From NCBI RefSeq assembly GCF_000418325.1, contig NC_021658.1, forward strand, positions 2,976,001 to 3,040,000: DNA of 64,000 nucleotides, written 5' to 3'. Positions 42,316 to 50,548 of the stretch are shown here, in pieces (the stretch's first letter is position 1; every line of letters begins with the position of its first letter). Position numbers and translations under genes: made by a program. The notes beneath the pieces are model-generated. The model did not search any database. It was not told where the DNA came from and was given only the letters and a program-made list of their open reading frames with translations. This stretch comes from Sorangium cellulosum So0157-2 (GTDB lineage Bacteria > Myxococcota_A > Polyangia > Polyangiales > Polyangiaceae).

Positions 42316-43905
42316 GTGAGCGCCTCGACCGATCCGACCCGCCTCTCCGCGACCGCGCTGTCCTCGCTCCTGGCCGCGCGCGAGGTCAGCTCCGAGGAGG
42401 TCACGCGGGCGCACCTCGCGCGCATCGAGGCGCTCGATCCCCGCCTTAGAGCCTTCACCCAGGTGCTCCACGACGAGGCGCTCGCGGCCGCGCGCGGGCT
42501 CGACGACGAGCGCCGTCGCGGGGAGATCCGCGGCCCGCTCCACGGGCTGCCGATCACCGTGAAGGAGTCGCTCGACATGGCCGGCATGGCCTCGACGCTC
42601 GGCGTCGCGTCCCGAAGGGGCCACCGGGCGGCCGGCGACGCTGGCGTCACCGCGCTGCTCCGCCGGGCCGGGGCCGTGATCCTCGGGCGCACGAACGTCT
42701 CGCAGCTGCTCCTGTACAACGAGGCGCGCAACCCGCTCTTCGGCCAGACGGCGAACCCGTGGAGCCTCGATCACAGCCCGGGCGGCTCGTCCGGCGGCGA
42801 GGCCGCCGCCATCGCGGCGGGGATGTCGCCGCTCGGCATCGGCACGGACATCGGGGGCAGCATCCGCGTCCCCGCGCATTGCTGCGGGATCGCCGGCATG
42901 AAGCCCACGCTCGATCGCTGGACCAACCTCGGGAGCAACACGGCGCTGCTCGGGCAGGAGGCGATCCGCTCGCAGGTCGGGCCGATGGCGAGGAGCGCGC
43001 GCGACCTCGCGCTCGTCATGGCCGAGCTCGATCCGGCGACCATGGCCGCGCTGGACGTGCGCGTGCCGCCGTTCCCGTTCACCGAGCCGGCGAGCGTCGA
43101 GGTGGCGCGGCTGCGCGTCGGGTTCTACTGCGACGACGGGCTCGTCCCTTCCTCGACCGCCGTCGCCCGCGCCGTCGTGAAGGCGGCGTCGGCGCTGCGC
43201 GCGCGGGGCGCGACGGTCGTGCCGTTCACGCCGCCCGGCATCCCCGACGCGGTCTACGGGTACTTCGCCGCGCTCTCGGCGGACGGCGGCGCGACGGCGA
43301 TGTCGCTCCTTCGAGGCGACGCGGCCGACGTCGACGTCTCGCTCCGGTCGCTCCGCGCGATGGCGTCGCTCCCGTCGTTCGCGCGCCGCGCCGCCGCGCG
43401 CGTCGCCGGGATCGCGGGCGAGCGGCGTCTACAGCGCCTCCTCGAGGTCACCGGGCCGAAGTCCGTCGCCGAGCTCTGGCGCGTCACGCACGCGCTGCGC
43501 GAGGCGAGGGCCGCGATCGCCTCGGCGATGCGCGCGGAGTCGCTCGACCTGCTGCTCTGCCCGCCGTACGCCACGCCGGCGCTGCCGCACACCGCGTCGC
43601 GCGACTTCGTCCTCGCGGGCAGCGCCGCCATGCTCTGGAACCTGGCGCAGTTCCCGGCCGGCGTCGTCCCCGTGACCCGCGTGCGCGCCGGCGAGGCGCG
43701 CCGCGAGCGGCCGCGCGATCGGCTGGAGAAGCGGGCCGCCGAGGTCGACGCGAAGAGCGAGGGGCTGCCCGTCGGCGTGCAGGTGGTCGGCTTGCCCTTC
43801 AGCGATCACGTGGTGCTGGCCGCGATGATCACCATCGAGGACGAGCTCGCCGGCGAGCCGGATCGGCCCGTCACGCCCGTCTCACCGCCCCCGCTCGCCG
43901 GATGA
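42316..43905 (+). CDS. Amidase signature family hydrolase
   Basis: 529 residues, GTG start 42316. The Ser-cisSer-Lys triad is complete: Lys83 in LPITVKESLDMAG, Ser158 in SPGGSSGGEAAAI and Ser182 in GIGTDIGGSIRVPAH. The spacings (75 and 24) equal those of fatty acid amide hydrolase (Lys142, Ser217, Ser241). The family hydrolyses amides; the substrate cannot be predicted. The N-terminus lacks a signal peptide. It is divergent from hrpB, with 89 bp between the starts, and converges on tRNA-Pro. Confidence 0.93.
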   Translation: MSASTDPTRLSATALSSLLAAREVSSEEVTRAHLARIEALDPRLRAFTQVLHDEALAAARGLDDERRRGEIRGPLHGLPITVKESLDMAGMASTLGVASRRGHRAAGDAGVTALLRRAGAVILGRTNVSQLLLYNEARNPLFGQTANPWSLDHSPGGSSGGEAAAIAAGMSPLGIGTDIGGSIRVPAHCCGIAGMKPTLDRWTNLGSNTALLGQEAIRSQVGPMARSARDLALVMAELDPATMAALDVRVPPFPFTEPASVEVARLRVGFYCDDGLVPSSTAVARAVVKAASALRARGATVVPFTPPGIPDAVYGYFAALSADGGATAMSLLRGDAADVDVSLRSLRAMASLPSFARRAAARVAGIAGERRLQRLLEVTGPKSVAELWRVTHALREARAAIASAMRAESLDLLLCPPYATPALPHTASRDFVLAGSAAMLWNLAQFPAGVVPVTRVRAGEARRERPRDRLEKRAAEVDAKSEGLPVGVQVVGLPFSDHVVLAAMITIEDELAGEPDRPVTPVSPPPLAG

Positions 43906-44023
43906 CGCCGTGAACCCCGGGTGCCGGGGGGCGCGAGCGACACCGGGACGCGATGGCGGGGCCACGCCGCCGCTGCCCGGCGCGTCCACGGTCGACGAGA
44001 ACTGAAGCCCTACAAAGCCGAAA

Positions 44024-44053
44024 GGTCCGCCGGAGAACCCTCTCCGCCGGACC
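44024..44053 (-). terminator. Terminator hairpin downstream of tRNA-Pro
   Basis: GGTCCGCCGGAGA (44024-44036) and TCTCCGCCGGACC (44041-44053) form a 13-bp inverted repeat with one mismatch and a 4-nt loop. It begins 3 bp after the tRNA 3' end on the minus strand and is followed by TTTCGGCTTTG, a weak T-rich run. It probably ends the tRNA transcript. Confidence 0.6.
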
Positions 44054-44055
44054 AG

Positions 44056-44130
44056 TCGGGGCGAGTGGATTCGAACCACCGACCCCTTGACCCCCAGTCA
44101 AGTGCGCTAACCAGGCTGCGCTACGCCCCG
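44056..44130 (-). tRNA. tRNA-Pro (anticodon GGG)
   Basis: On the minus strand a full cloverleaf folds. The acceptor stem is CGGGGCG paired with CGCCCCG; the D-arm contains AGCGCAGCCTGGTTAGCGC. The anticodon stem is CTTGA/TCAAG with loop CTGGGGG (anticodon GGG, Pro), and the T-arm is GGTGG-TTCGAAT-CCACT. The discriminator is A and CCA is not encoded. The flanking DNA up to 44325 (about 195 bp) holds nothing recognisable apart from the probable tRNA promoter. Confidence 0.95.
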
Positions 44131-44325
44131 AGCCACTCCGTCGCCACGTTTCGGTGCGGAGCGAGGCGCACCGTAGTCGAAGCCTTGGGAATTGCAAGGG
44201 CATCGCATCGCGGATCGAAGACTCGCTCCGGAAGGGGCGTCCGGCGCTGTCCGGAGCCGGGCGCGCGCGATGGCCGGCCCAGCGAGAACGCACCGCTTTC
44301 AGCGCGAACGCGCGGGCACGGTCGT

Positions 44326-45435
44326 TCAGCGAGAGGGTCCGCTCTCTGGGCGGCGCGGCGGGACGCAGCGGAGCGCGGCCCCGAGGCTCTCCGCGGTGCC
44401 TTCCGCGACGAGGATCCCGTCGTCGTCCCTGGCCCACGCGACAACGTCGCCCGCGTCGCACGCGATGACGGGCACGCCGAGCGCGCGCGCCTCGCGGATC
44501 ACCGTGGGGGCGGCCTCGTGCGATGACGGGTGCAGCAGCACGTCGGCCGCGCCGATCCACGCGAGCGCCTCGCTCCGCGGGAGCGTGCCCGTGAAGCGCA
44601 CCGCCGCGCCGTCTGCGCCGCGCGAGCTCTCCGCGGCGGCGCGGCGCGCGAGGCGCTCGAGCGCGGCGCGCTCCGGGCCGTCGCCGACGATGACGAGCCG
44701 GAGCCCGGCGCCCGCCGCGCGCGCCGCCTCGATCGCGAGCTCGACCCGCTTCGTCGGGATCAGCCGGCACGCCACGACGGCGAGGCGATCGCCGGGGCGC
44801 TGGACGAGCTCGCTCCGGAGCGCGGCCGCGCGCTCGGCGACGGGCGGCAGGTCGATCGCGGGCGGCGCGACGCGCGAGGCGGAGGCGAGCGCGCGCGCCT
44901 GCGTTGGAGCGAGCGCGGCCGCGAGGGCGTCGCGCAGCGCGCGCGCGGCGAAGACGAAGCGCGCGTCGCGGCGGAGGAGCGCGCCCATCACCGCCGCGCG
45001 CGCGGCCCGGGGCGCGCCGAGCAGGAGCCGCACGTCGGCGCCGTGCGCGTGCACCTCGAGAGGCGCGCGCGGCAGGGCGAGCAGGAGCGGCCACGCGCAC
45101 GGGACGATCCAGTGCGCCACCGCGCGGTCGACCTGCCCGAGCCGGCGCAGCCGCTGGAGCGCGGCGGCCGCGAATGGACCCGCGGAGAGCAGCCGGAGCG
45201 GCGACTCGCGCGCGCGCGCCACGGCGCCCGGCCACGCGAACAGCGCGCCCCCGCCTGCCCGATGGACGACGACATCGCCGTCCCGTGAGGGGGGGTCGAG
45301 GACCGAGCCCCCGGCCGCGATCACGTGGACCTCGGCGCCGCCGCGCGCGAGCGCCTGCGCCGACGACCGCACGAAATGGCCCGAAGGATCCTCGTCGCTG
45401 ATCGGATAGGACGTCGTGAGCACGACGGCGCGCAT
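44326..45435 (-). CDS. Glycosyltransferase, GT4 family (GT-B fold)
   Basis: 369 residues. The N-terminal Rossmann half starts MRAVVLTTSYPISDEDPSGH and FVRSSAQALARGGAEVHVIA, typical of GT4 acceptor-binding domains. The C-terminal half has LAVVACRLIPTKRVELAIEA (nucleotide-sugar-binding start), LVIVGDGPERAAL, and the E-x7-E region SSHEAAPTVIREARALGVPV. It transfers a sugar from a nucleotide donor, perhaps in polysaccharide or glycolipid synthesis; donor and acceptor are not evident. It lies between tRNA-Pro and rpsU on the minus strand, and is insulated from rpsU by a strong terminator. Confidence 0.9.
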   Translation of the reverse strand: MRAVVLTTSYPISDEDPSGHFVRSSAQALARGGAEVHVIAAGGSVLDPPSRDGDVVVHRAGGGALFAWPGAVARARESPLRLLSAGPFAAAALQRLRRLGQVDRAVAHWIVPCAWPLLLALPRAPLEVHAHGADVRLLLGAPRAARAAVMGALLRRDARFVFAARALRDALAAALAPTQARALASASRVAPPAIDLPPVAERAAALRSELVQRPGDRLAVVACRLIPTKRVELAIEAARAAGAGLRLVIVGDGPERAALERLARRAAAESSRGADGAAVRFTGTLPRSEALAWIGAADVLLHPSSHEAAPTVIREARALGVPVIACDAGDVVAWARDDDGILVAEGTAESLGAALRCVPPRRPESGPSR

Positions 45436-45541
45436 CGGGACCTCTGGAGCGGGGGCGCCGCGAGCGCCGCCGCGGCGCCGACGCGCGCAACCCGGGGCGC
45501 GTCACGCCGCCGAGGCGGCTCTGGGACGAAGACAAAAATGA

Positions 45542-45603
45542 CAAGACGCAGAGCACGCCGCGGAGGCTTGATTCAAGCGTCCACGCGCGTCTTCTGCGTC
45601 TTG
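45542..45603 (-). terminator. Intrinsic terminator of rpsU
   Basis: CAAGACGCAGA (45542-45552) pairs with TCTGCGTCTTG (45593-45603). An inner hairpin GCTTGA-T-TCAAGC lies at 45566-45578. Reading the minus strand, the stem is followed by TCATTTTTGTC, a T5 run. Stem plus T-tract 30-90 bp after the rpsU stop is a convincing Rho-independent terminator. Confidence 0.75.
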
Positions 45604-45634
45604 GCGGGGTGCCCTTGCGCGAGGGGCGGTCGCG

Positions 45635-45859
45635 CTAGGCGACCATGTCCATCTTGGACCGCTTCCGGCGGCGGCGAGCGGCCTCGGAGGCCTTCTTCCG
45701 CCGCTTCACGGACGGCTTCATGTAGTGCCGGCGCCGCTTCAGCTCGCGGAGGATCCCCTCGGCGGCCATCTTCCTCTTGAGGTGTTTGATGGCGCGCTCG
45801 ATGCCCTTGTCGCCCACGGCGACCTCGAGCGGTTTGCACTGAATGGCGTCGGTCGGCAT
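45635..45859 (-). CDS. rpsU: 30S ribosomal protein S21
   Basis: 74 residues from ATG 45859 with AAAAGAGGA upstream; in-frame codons further upstream are not part of the family. The sequence matches S21: PLEVAVGDKGIERAIKHLKR, then KMAAEGILRELKRRRHYMKP and a strongly basic tail (SVKRRKKASEAARRRRKRSK). S21 binds the small subunit near the anti-Shine-Dalgarno end of 16S rRNA and helps initiation. It appears to be a single-gene unit ended by the terminator at 45542-45603. The AT-rich upstream segment (45880-45920) may hold its promoter. Confidence 0.96.
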   Translation of the reverse strand: MPTDAIQCKPLEVAVGDKGIERAIKHLKRKMAAEGILRELKRRRHYMKPSVKRRKKASEAARRRRKRSKMDMVA

Positions 45860-46097
45860 GTCTTGCAGCGTCCTCTTTTGCTGGAAAAAAACTTGCCCCG
45901 TTGGCGGGCGAAAATGCAAGCCGGCGGGGGCCGGCGGCGCGGGGCGCGCACTATGACAGAGGCTCTCCGGCCTCGCAAGAGCCAACCCCGGGCGCGCGAC
46001 GCCGCGGCGCGTCGTCTAGGCTCGACCAGCCTGGACGCGGCAGATCTGCCTGGTCCGACCCGGATTTGCCAGGCTCATCTGCCGTGATTGTTAGGAC

Positions 46098-46126
46098 TTG
46101 CAACTGAGAAACTTTCTAAGTATCAC
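46098..46126 (+). promoter_or_regulatory. Promoter of the Fur-family gene with a 7-1-7 box in the spacer
   Basis: TTGCAA (46098-46103) and TATCAC (46121-46126) are separated by 17 bp. The spacer contains TGAGAAA-C-TTTCTAA (46105-46119), a 7-1-7 inverted repeat with one mismatch, the layout bound by Fur/PerR-type repressors. This predicts autoregulation. Transcription would start about 46133, at or next to GTG 46134. Confidence 0.5.
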
Positions 46127-46133
46127 TCTCGCC

Positions 46134-46775
46134 GTGGCCGCCTCGCGAACACCTGCCGCCAAGGGGCCCGCGCCCCGCGACGCTCAGGGGCGCGGGGTCG
46201 GCTTCGATCGCGAGGGGATCGAGGAGGATGCGCGGGTCGCGTCGATGCTGGCCTGCGTGCGCTCCTCGGGGCTCAAGCTGACGCCGCAGCGCCTGGCGAT
46301 CGTGCGCGAGCTCGCGGCCGATCCGACGCACCCGACCGCGCAGGAGCTGTTCGAGCGGCTCCGGCCGGCGCTGCCGACGATGAGCTTCGCCACCGTCTAC
46401 AACACGCTCGACGCGCTGGCGTCGGCGGGGCTGTGCGCGGCGCTGTCGCTGTCGCCCGGCGCCTCGCGCTTCGATCCGAACATGGCGGCGCACCATCACG
46501 CGGTCTGCGACCGCTGCGGGCTCGTCCGCGACGTGCCGTGCGAGCCCTCGGGCGAGCGCCCGGACGAGAGCGCGCCCGCCCCGCTCGCGGCCGCGCCCGG
46601 CTTCGAGGTCCGCGCCGTGGAGCGGATCTACCGGGGGCTCTGCGCGGCCTGCGCGAAGGCCGGTCAGGAAGACGAGGGCGCGCGGGCCGCGGGGCGCGAC
46701 GCCGGGCGCAGCGAGGAACACAGTCGACTCCGCCCCGCAGGGGCTCGAGGGGCGCGGCGCCCCGAACGTGGCTAG
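46134..46775 (+). CDS. Fur/PerR-family metal-dependent repressor
   Basis: 213 residues if GTG 46134 is used (possibly leaderless); ATG 46245 is an alternative that matches the short N-terminus of classic Fur. The winged-helix reads SGLKLTPQRLAIVREL ... PTMSFATVYNTLDALASAGL. NMAAHHHAVCDRCGLVRDV and YRGLCAACAKAG hold two CxxC pairs for structural zinc, and the HHH cluster belongs to the regulatory metal site. The C-terminal ~35 residues are a disordered Arg/Gly tail. The next genes, rubrerythrin and Fe-S proteins, point to a PerR-like peroxide-sensing role rather than iron uptake. The box in its promoter suggests autorepression. Confidence 0.9.
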   Translation: MAASRTPAAKGPAPRDAQGRGVGFDREGIEEDARVASMLACVRSSGLKLTPQRLAIVRELAADPTHPTAQELFERLRPALPTMSFATVYNTLDALASAGLCAALSLSPGASRFDPNMAAHHHAVCDRCGLVRDVPCEPSGERPDESAPAPLAAAPGFEVRAVERIYRGLCAACAKAGQEDEGARAAGRDAGRSEEHSRLRPAGARGARRPERG

Positions 46776-46850
46776 CGGAGCCGCCGAGCTGACCTGCGTG
46801 GGCACCAGGGATCCATCGTCCCAGCCGTTCAACCAAGGAGAGCGAACACC

Positions 46851-47279
46851 ATGACCACCAAGCAGCTTACGGGCACGAAGACGCACCAGAACCTGAAGGA
46901 CGCGTTCGCCGGGGAGTCGCAGGCCAACCGCCGCTACCTGTACTTCGCAAAGGTCGCTGACGTCGAAGGTCGCCCCGACGTCGCGGGTCTCTTCAAGGAC
47001 ACGGCGGACGGCGAGACGGGCCACGCGCACGGCCACCTCGACTACCTCCGGCAGGCCGGCGACCCGGCGACGGGCCTGCCGATCGGCAGCACGGAGAAGA
47101 ACCTGAAGGCCGCCGTCGCCGGCGAGACCCACGAGTACGAGACGATGTACCCGGGCTTCGCGAAGGAGGCCCGCGAGGAGGGCTTCGACGACATCGCCGA
47201 GTGGTTCGAGACGCTCGCCAAGGCCGAGAAGTCGCACGCTGGGCGCTTCCAGAAGGCGCTGCAGTCGCTCGACTTCTGA
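46851..47279 (+). CDS. Rubrerythrin (diiron domain only)
   Basis: 142 residues; AAGGAGAGCG precedes ATG 46851. Ferritin-like four-helix diiron protein: ligands in [15 protein letters not shown] (Glu22), [14 protein letters not shown] (Glu55, His58), [16 protein letters not shown] (Glu92/95) and [11 protein letters not shown] (Glu126, His129). It lacks the C-terminal rubredoxin domain of classical rubrerythrins, so electrons must come from another protein, perhaps the Fe-S protein encoded next. Rubrerythrins reduce hydrogen peroxide to water. It lies 75 bp after the Fur-family gene. Confidence 0.93.
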   Translation: MTTKQLTGTKTHQNLKDAFAGESQANRRYLYFAKVADVEGRPDVAGLFKDTADGETGHAHGHLDYLRQAGDPATGLPIGSTEKNLKAAVAGETHEYETMYPGFAKEAREEGFDDIAEWFETLAKAEKSHAGRFQKALQSLDF

Positions 47280-47318
47280 TCTCGACCGATGCGTGAGCGC
47301 GAGCGCCCTGGATCGCGC

Positions 47319-47336
47319 CGAGCCGTCGGCGGCTCG
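47319..47336. repeat. Small hairpin after rubrerythrin
   Basis: CGAGCCG-TCGG-CGGCTCG is a perfect 7-bp stem with 4-nt loop, 40 bp after the rubrerythrin stop. There is no T-tract. It may partly terminate or stabilise the upstream mRNA, making rubrerythrin more abundant than the following genes. Confidence 0.35.
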
Positions 47337-47442
47337 ACCCGGGGCGCGCGCGCCGCCGCTGCCAGCGCGGCCCGCCCGGCGCCGCGCCGCGCAGCTGCCC
47401 CTTCGCCCCGTACTCCCAAAGGATGTTGAGAGGAACCGACCC

Positions 47443-48819
47443 GTGAGCGTCATTCGGCGTGCACCAGACCGTCCGCCGGCGACATCGCCGAACGACGAGC
47501 GATATCTCGATCCCCGCGACCTCGAGGCCGAGCTGCGGCGGACGTTCCAGATCTGTCACGAGTGCCGCATGTGCGTCGGGTACTGCGGCTCGTTCCCCGA
47601 GCTCTTCGCCCGCGTCGACAGGGACATCGAGGCCGGCGTCGCCGAGGGCGCCGAGGCCCTCACCTACGACGACTTCAAGGCCATCGGCGACGAGTGCTGG
47701 CAGTGCAAGCTCTGTTACATCAAGTGCCCGTACACCGCCGACGAGCACGCCTACGAGCTCCTGGACTACCCGCGCGTGCTCGCGCGCGAGCGCGCGATGC
47801 GCGCCCAGCGGGAGGGCATCCCGCTCGTGGACAGGATCCTCGGCGAGCCGCAGCTCATCGGCGCGCTCGGCTCCGGCCCCGCCGCGCCGCTCGCGAACCT
47901 CGTGCAGGCGAGCCGCCTGCTGCGCAAGGTGCAGGAGAAGGTGACGGGGATCTCGTCGGAGTTCCCGCTCCCGGAGATGGCGCGCAAGCCGTTCTCGTCG
48001 TGGTTCGCGGAGCACGGCGCCGCGGCGGACGCCGGCAAGCAAGGCTCCGTCGTGCTCTTCGCGACCTGCTACGGCGAGTACAACACGCCCGGGGTCCCCG
48101 AGGCCGCGGTCCGCGTGCTCGAGCACAACGGCTACGCGGTGCACGTGCCCGGCTGCGCCTCCCCGGACGATCCGCAGGACGCCCCGACGGACGCGCTGAC
48201 GTGCTGCGGGATGCCGAACCTCGACGGCGGCGATCTCGAGGCGTTCACCGCGAAGGTGAAGCAGAACGTCGCGCTGCTGCTCCCGCACGTCCGCAGGGGC
48301 AGGAAGATCGTCGTGGTCGGCCCGACGTGCGGCTACACGATGAAGAAGGAGTGGCCCGAGTACCTGCAGACGGCCGAGGCGCGCGAGGTCGCGGCCGCGA
48401 CGGTCGACATGATGGAGTTCCTCGTCCAGCTCGGGCGCGAGAAGAAGCTCAACCGCGAGTTCAAGCGGGGGCTCGGCACGATCGCGTACCACGCCGCTTG
48501 CCACCTGCGCGCCCAGAAGATCGGCTTCCCCGGCGCCAGGGTGCTCGGCGTCGTGCCCGACACCGAGGTGCGCGTCGTCGAGCAGTGCTCGGCCGTGGAC
48601 GGCACCTGGGGGATGAAGGCGGCGCACTACGAGACCGGCCGCAAGTACGCGTCGAAGCTCGTGCGCGGCGTCGCGGGCGCGGACGTCATCGTCAGCGACT
48701 GCACGCTCGCCGGCCTCAGGATGGTCAAGGAGAACGGCGCGAAGGTGCTGCACCCGGTCGAGGCGCTCGCCCACGCGTACGGGCTCGAGCCGACGTCGTA
48801 CATCGAGCCGAAGTCGTAA
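47443..48819 (+). CDS. HdrB/GlpC-like Fe-S oxidoreductase
   Basis: 458 residues from GTG 47443 (GAGAGGA upstream). Two 4Fe-4S motifs: [11 protein letters not shown] (Cys38, 41, 44, 48) and [13 protein letters not shown] (Cys85, 88, 91, 95). Two CCG-type domains follow, with [35 protein letters not shown] and [13 protein letters not shown]. This is the architecture of the anaerobic glycerol-3-phosphate dehydrogenase C subunit and of heterodisulfide reductase B, which pass electrons. Placed between rubrerythrin and a DUF3501 gene, it probably supplies electrons to rubrerythrin; that is inference from gene order. Confidence 0.88.
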   Translation: MSVIRRAPDRPPATSPNDERYLDPRDLEAELRRTFQICHECRMCVGYCGSFPELFARVDRDIEAGVAEGAEALTYDDFKAIGDECWQCKLCYIKCPYTADEHAYELLDYPRVLARERAMRAQREGIPLVDRILGEPQLIGALGSGPAAPLANLVQASRLLRKVQEKVTGISSEFPLPEMARKPFSSWFAEHGAAADAGKQGSVVLFATCYGEYNTPGVPEAAVRVLEHNGYAVHVPGCASPDDPQDAPTDALTCCGMPNLDGGDLEAFTAKVKQNVALLLPHVRRGRKIVVVGPTCGYTMKKEWPEYLQTAEAREVAAATVDMMEFLVQLGREKKLNREFKRGLGTIAYHAACHLRAQKIGFPGARVLGVVPDTEVRVVEQCSAVDGTWGMKAAHYETGRKYASKLVRGVAGADVIVSDCTLAGLRMVKENGAKVLHPVEALAHAYGLEPTSYIEPKS

Positions 48820-48849
48820 GCGAGACGTAAGCGAGACGTAAGCGAGACG
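48817..48849. repeat. Three exact tandem copies of TAAGCGAGACG
   Basis: 11-bp units at 48817-48827, 48828-48838 and 48839-48849. The first contains the TAA stop of the Fe-S gene. Because 11 is not a multiple of three, the three TAA triplets fall in all three reading frames. Confidence 0.85.
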
Positions 48850-48867
48850 TCGAAGAGAGGAGCCGTC

Positions 48868-49446
48868 ATGCGTCCCATCGATCGCAACGAGGTGCTCGGG
48901 ATCGGCGAATACGAGGCGATCCGGGAGCGATTCCGCAACCGCATCATCGAGGAGAAGCGGCCCCGCCGCGTGCGGATCGGAGACCACCTGACCGCGGTGT
49001 TCGAGAACCGCGACTCCGTGCTGTTCCAGATCCAGGAGATGCTCCGCACCGAGCGCATTACGAGCGAGAGCGGCATCCTCCACGAGATCGAGACGTACAA
49101 CGATCTCATCCCGGGGGAGGGGCAGCTCAGCCTCACGCTCTTCGTCGAGATCCCCGACCGAGCGCTGCGCGACCAGATGCTCGTCGATCTGGTCGGGCTC
49201 GAGGACACCGTGTCGGTCGAGGTCGACGGCGTCGCCGCGAAGGCGCGCGGCAAGCGCGACGCGTCGGTCCTGGAGGACCGCACGACGGCGGTGCACTACC
49301 TCAAGGTGGATCTCCCGGCCGAGGCGCAGGCCGCGATCAAGGCCAAGAAGGCGGCGGTCTCGCTCGTGATCGCGCACCCGCGGTACTCGGTGAAGGCGCC
49401 GCTCGGGAGGGCGACCCTGGAGAAGCTCGCCGAGGACCTCTCCTAG
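48868..49446 (+). CDS. DUF3501-family protein
   Basis: 192 residues. The N-terminus (RPIDRNEVLGIGEYEAIRER, then FRNRIIEEKRPRRVRIGDHL) and TAVFENRDSVLFQIQEMLRTE and EIETYNDLIPGEGQLSLTLF are characteristic of DUF3501, a family often encoded next to rubrerythrin and HdrB/GlpC-like proteins. No catalytic motif is known. The Shine-Dalgarno sequence GAGAGGAG is well placed before ATG 48868. It likely works in the same peroxide- or redox-related pathway. Confidence 0.88.
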   Translation: MRPIDRNEVLGIGEYEAIRERFRNRIIEEKRPRRVRIGDHLTAVFENRDSVLFQIQEMLRTERITSESGILHEIETYNDLIPGEGQLSLTLFVEIPDRALRDQMLVDLVGLEDTVSVEVDGVAAKARGKRDASVLEDRTTAVHYLKVDLPAEAQAAIKAKKAAVSLVIAHPRYSVKAPLGRATLEKLAEDLS

Positions 49447-49451
49447 CCGCG

Positions 49452-49895
49452 ATGGTCCCCCTCGATCGCCCGATCAAATTCGAGGACGTCGACGCCGCGA
49501 ACATCGTCTTCTTCGCGCGCTTCCTCAACTACGCGCACGAGGCGATGGAGCGGTTCTTCGCGCCGCTCGAGGGAGGCTACGCCCGGCTCATCCTCGAGCG
49601 GCGGATCGGGCTGCCGGCGGTGCGGGTCGAGGCCGACTACGCGGCGCCGGCGCGTTACGGCGAGACGCTCCGGATCGAGACGTCGGTCGTCCATCTCGGC
49701 AGGCGGAGCGCCACGTTCCGGTACCGCATGGTCCGCGCTCACGACGGCGTGCTGTCGGCCGAGCTCCGGCACACGGTGGTGACCACCGATCTCGTGCAGC
49801 TGGTCTCGGTCCCGATGCCGGACGACGTCCGGGCCCTGCTCAGGGCCCACCTCGAGAGCGAGCAGGCGCCTGCCGGCGCCGGTCAACGGGCGTGA
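49452..49895 (+). CDS. Acyl-CoA thioesterase, 4HBT hot-dog family
   Basis: 147 residues. The N-terminal motif FEDVDAANIVFFARFLNYAH (Asp14 as the conserved acid; Glu30 in the long helix) is typical of 4-hydroxybenzoyl-CoA thioesterase-type hot-dog proteins, followed by VRVEADYAAPARYGETLRIE and SATFRYRMVR. It hydrolyses an acyl-CoA thioester; the acyl group cannot be predicted. It starts 5 bp after the DUF3501 stop and overlaps the next gene by GTGA. Confidence 0.87.
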   Translation: MVPLDRPIKFEDVDAANIVFFARFLNYAHEAMERFFAPLEGGYARLILERRIGLPAVRVEADYAAPARYGETLRIETSVVHLGRRSATFRYRMVRAHDGVLSAELRHTVVTTDLVQLVSVPMPDDVRALLRAHLESEQAPAGAGQRA

Positions 49896-50548
49896 GCGCG
49901 CGGCCGGCGCGCCCGCGCGCGCGGGCGCGCAACGTGGAGGCGACGCCGCGGACCCAGCTCAAGCGGCGCGTCGAGCTGACGCTCCTCCGCGACAGGGCCC
50001 ACTACGACGCGCTCGTGATGGGCGCGGTCGCGAACGCGCGCGTCTCGGTGTGGATCGCGACGGCCAACGTGAAGGAGCTGCGCGTCGAGGCGCCCATCGG
50101 GTCGAGGGCGCGGGCGCGCGGCCGGTACATGTCGTTCCTCGATCTGCTCGACGCGCTCGCCGCCCGAGGCGTCGAGCTGCGCCTGCTGCACGCCGGCGTC
50201 CCGTCGCGCGCGTTCCGCGCCGAGCTCCGCCGCCGGCCCCGGCCGCCGATCGAGATGCGGCGCTGCCCGCGGGTCCACCTGAAGATGATCGCCGTCGACG
50301 GCGCGCTCCTGTACCTCGGCTCCGCGAACCTCACCGGCGCCGGGCTCGGGGCGAAGGGCGAGGGGCGGCGGAACTTCGAGGCGGGCGTGCTCACGGACGA
50401 CGACCTCCTGCTCGACGAGATGCAGGCGACGTTCGAGGCCATCTGGACGGGCGCCGAGTGCAAAGGCTGCCGGCTCCGGCCGCTTTGCCCCGCGCCGCTC
50501 GATGCGCTCGAAAAATCCCGTTGCGCTAGCGGCCGCGATGACCGATGA
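49892..50548 (+). CDS. Phospholipase D-like domain protein (single HKD motif)
   Basis: 218 residues, GTG 49892 overlapping the thioesterase stop. VHLKMIAVDGALLYLGSAN contains H129-x-K131-x4-D136 with the following GSxN, one HKD motif of the phospholipase D superfamily; a single motif implies dimerisation. Near the C-terminus CKGCRLRPLC is a Cys cluster that may bind metal. The basic N-terminus (RPARPRARARN) suggests nucleic acid or membrane contact. Members of this type include nucleases and phosphodiesterases; which is unclear. The 3' end overlaps rpiA by 11 bp. Confidence 0.85.
   Translation: MSARPARPRARARNVEATPRTQLKRRVELTLLRDRAHYDALVMGAVANARVSVWIATANVKELRVEAPIGSRARARGRYMSFLDLLDALAARGVELRLLHAGVPSRAFRAELRRRPRPPIEMRRCPRVHLKMIAVDGALLYLGSANLTGAGLGAKGEGRRNFEAGVLTDDDLLLDEMQATFEAIWTGAECKGCRLRPLCPAPLDALEKSRCASGRDDR

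Noticed and set aside
39596..42319. A 907-residue reading frame on the plus strand opposite hrpB
   Set aside because: HrpB motifs are complete on the minus strand; the antisense frame has no recognisable domain.
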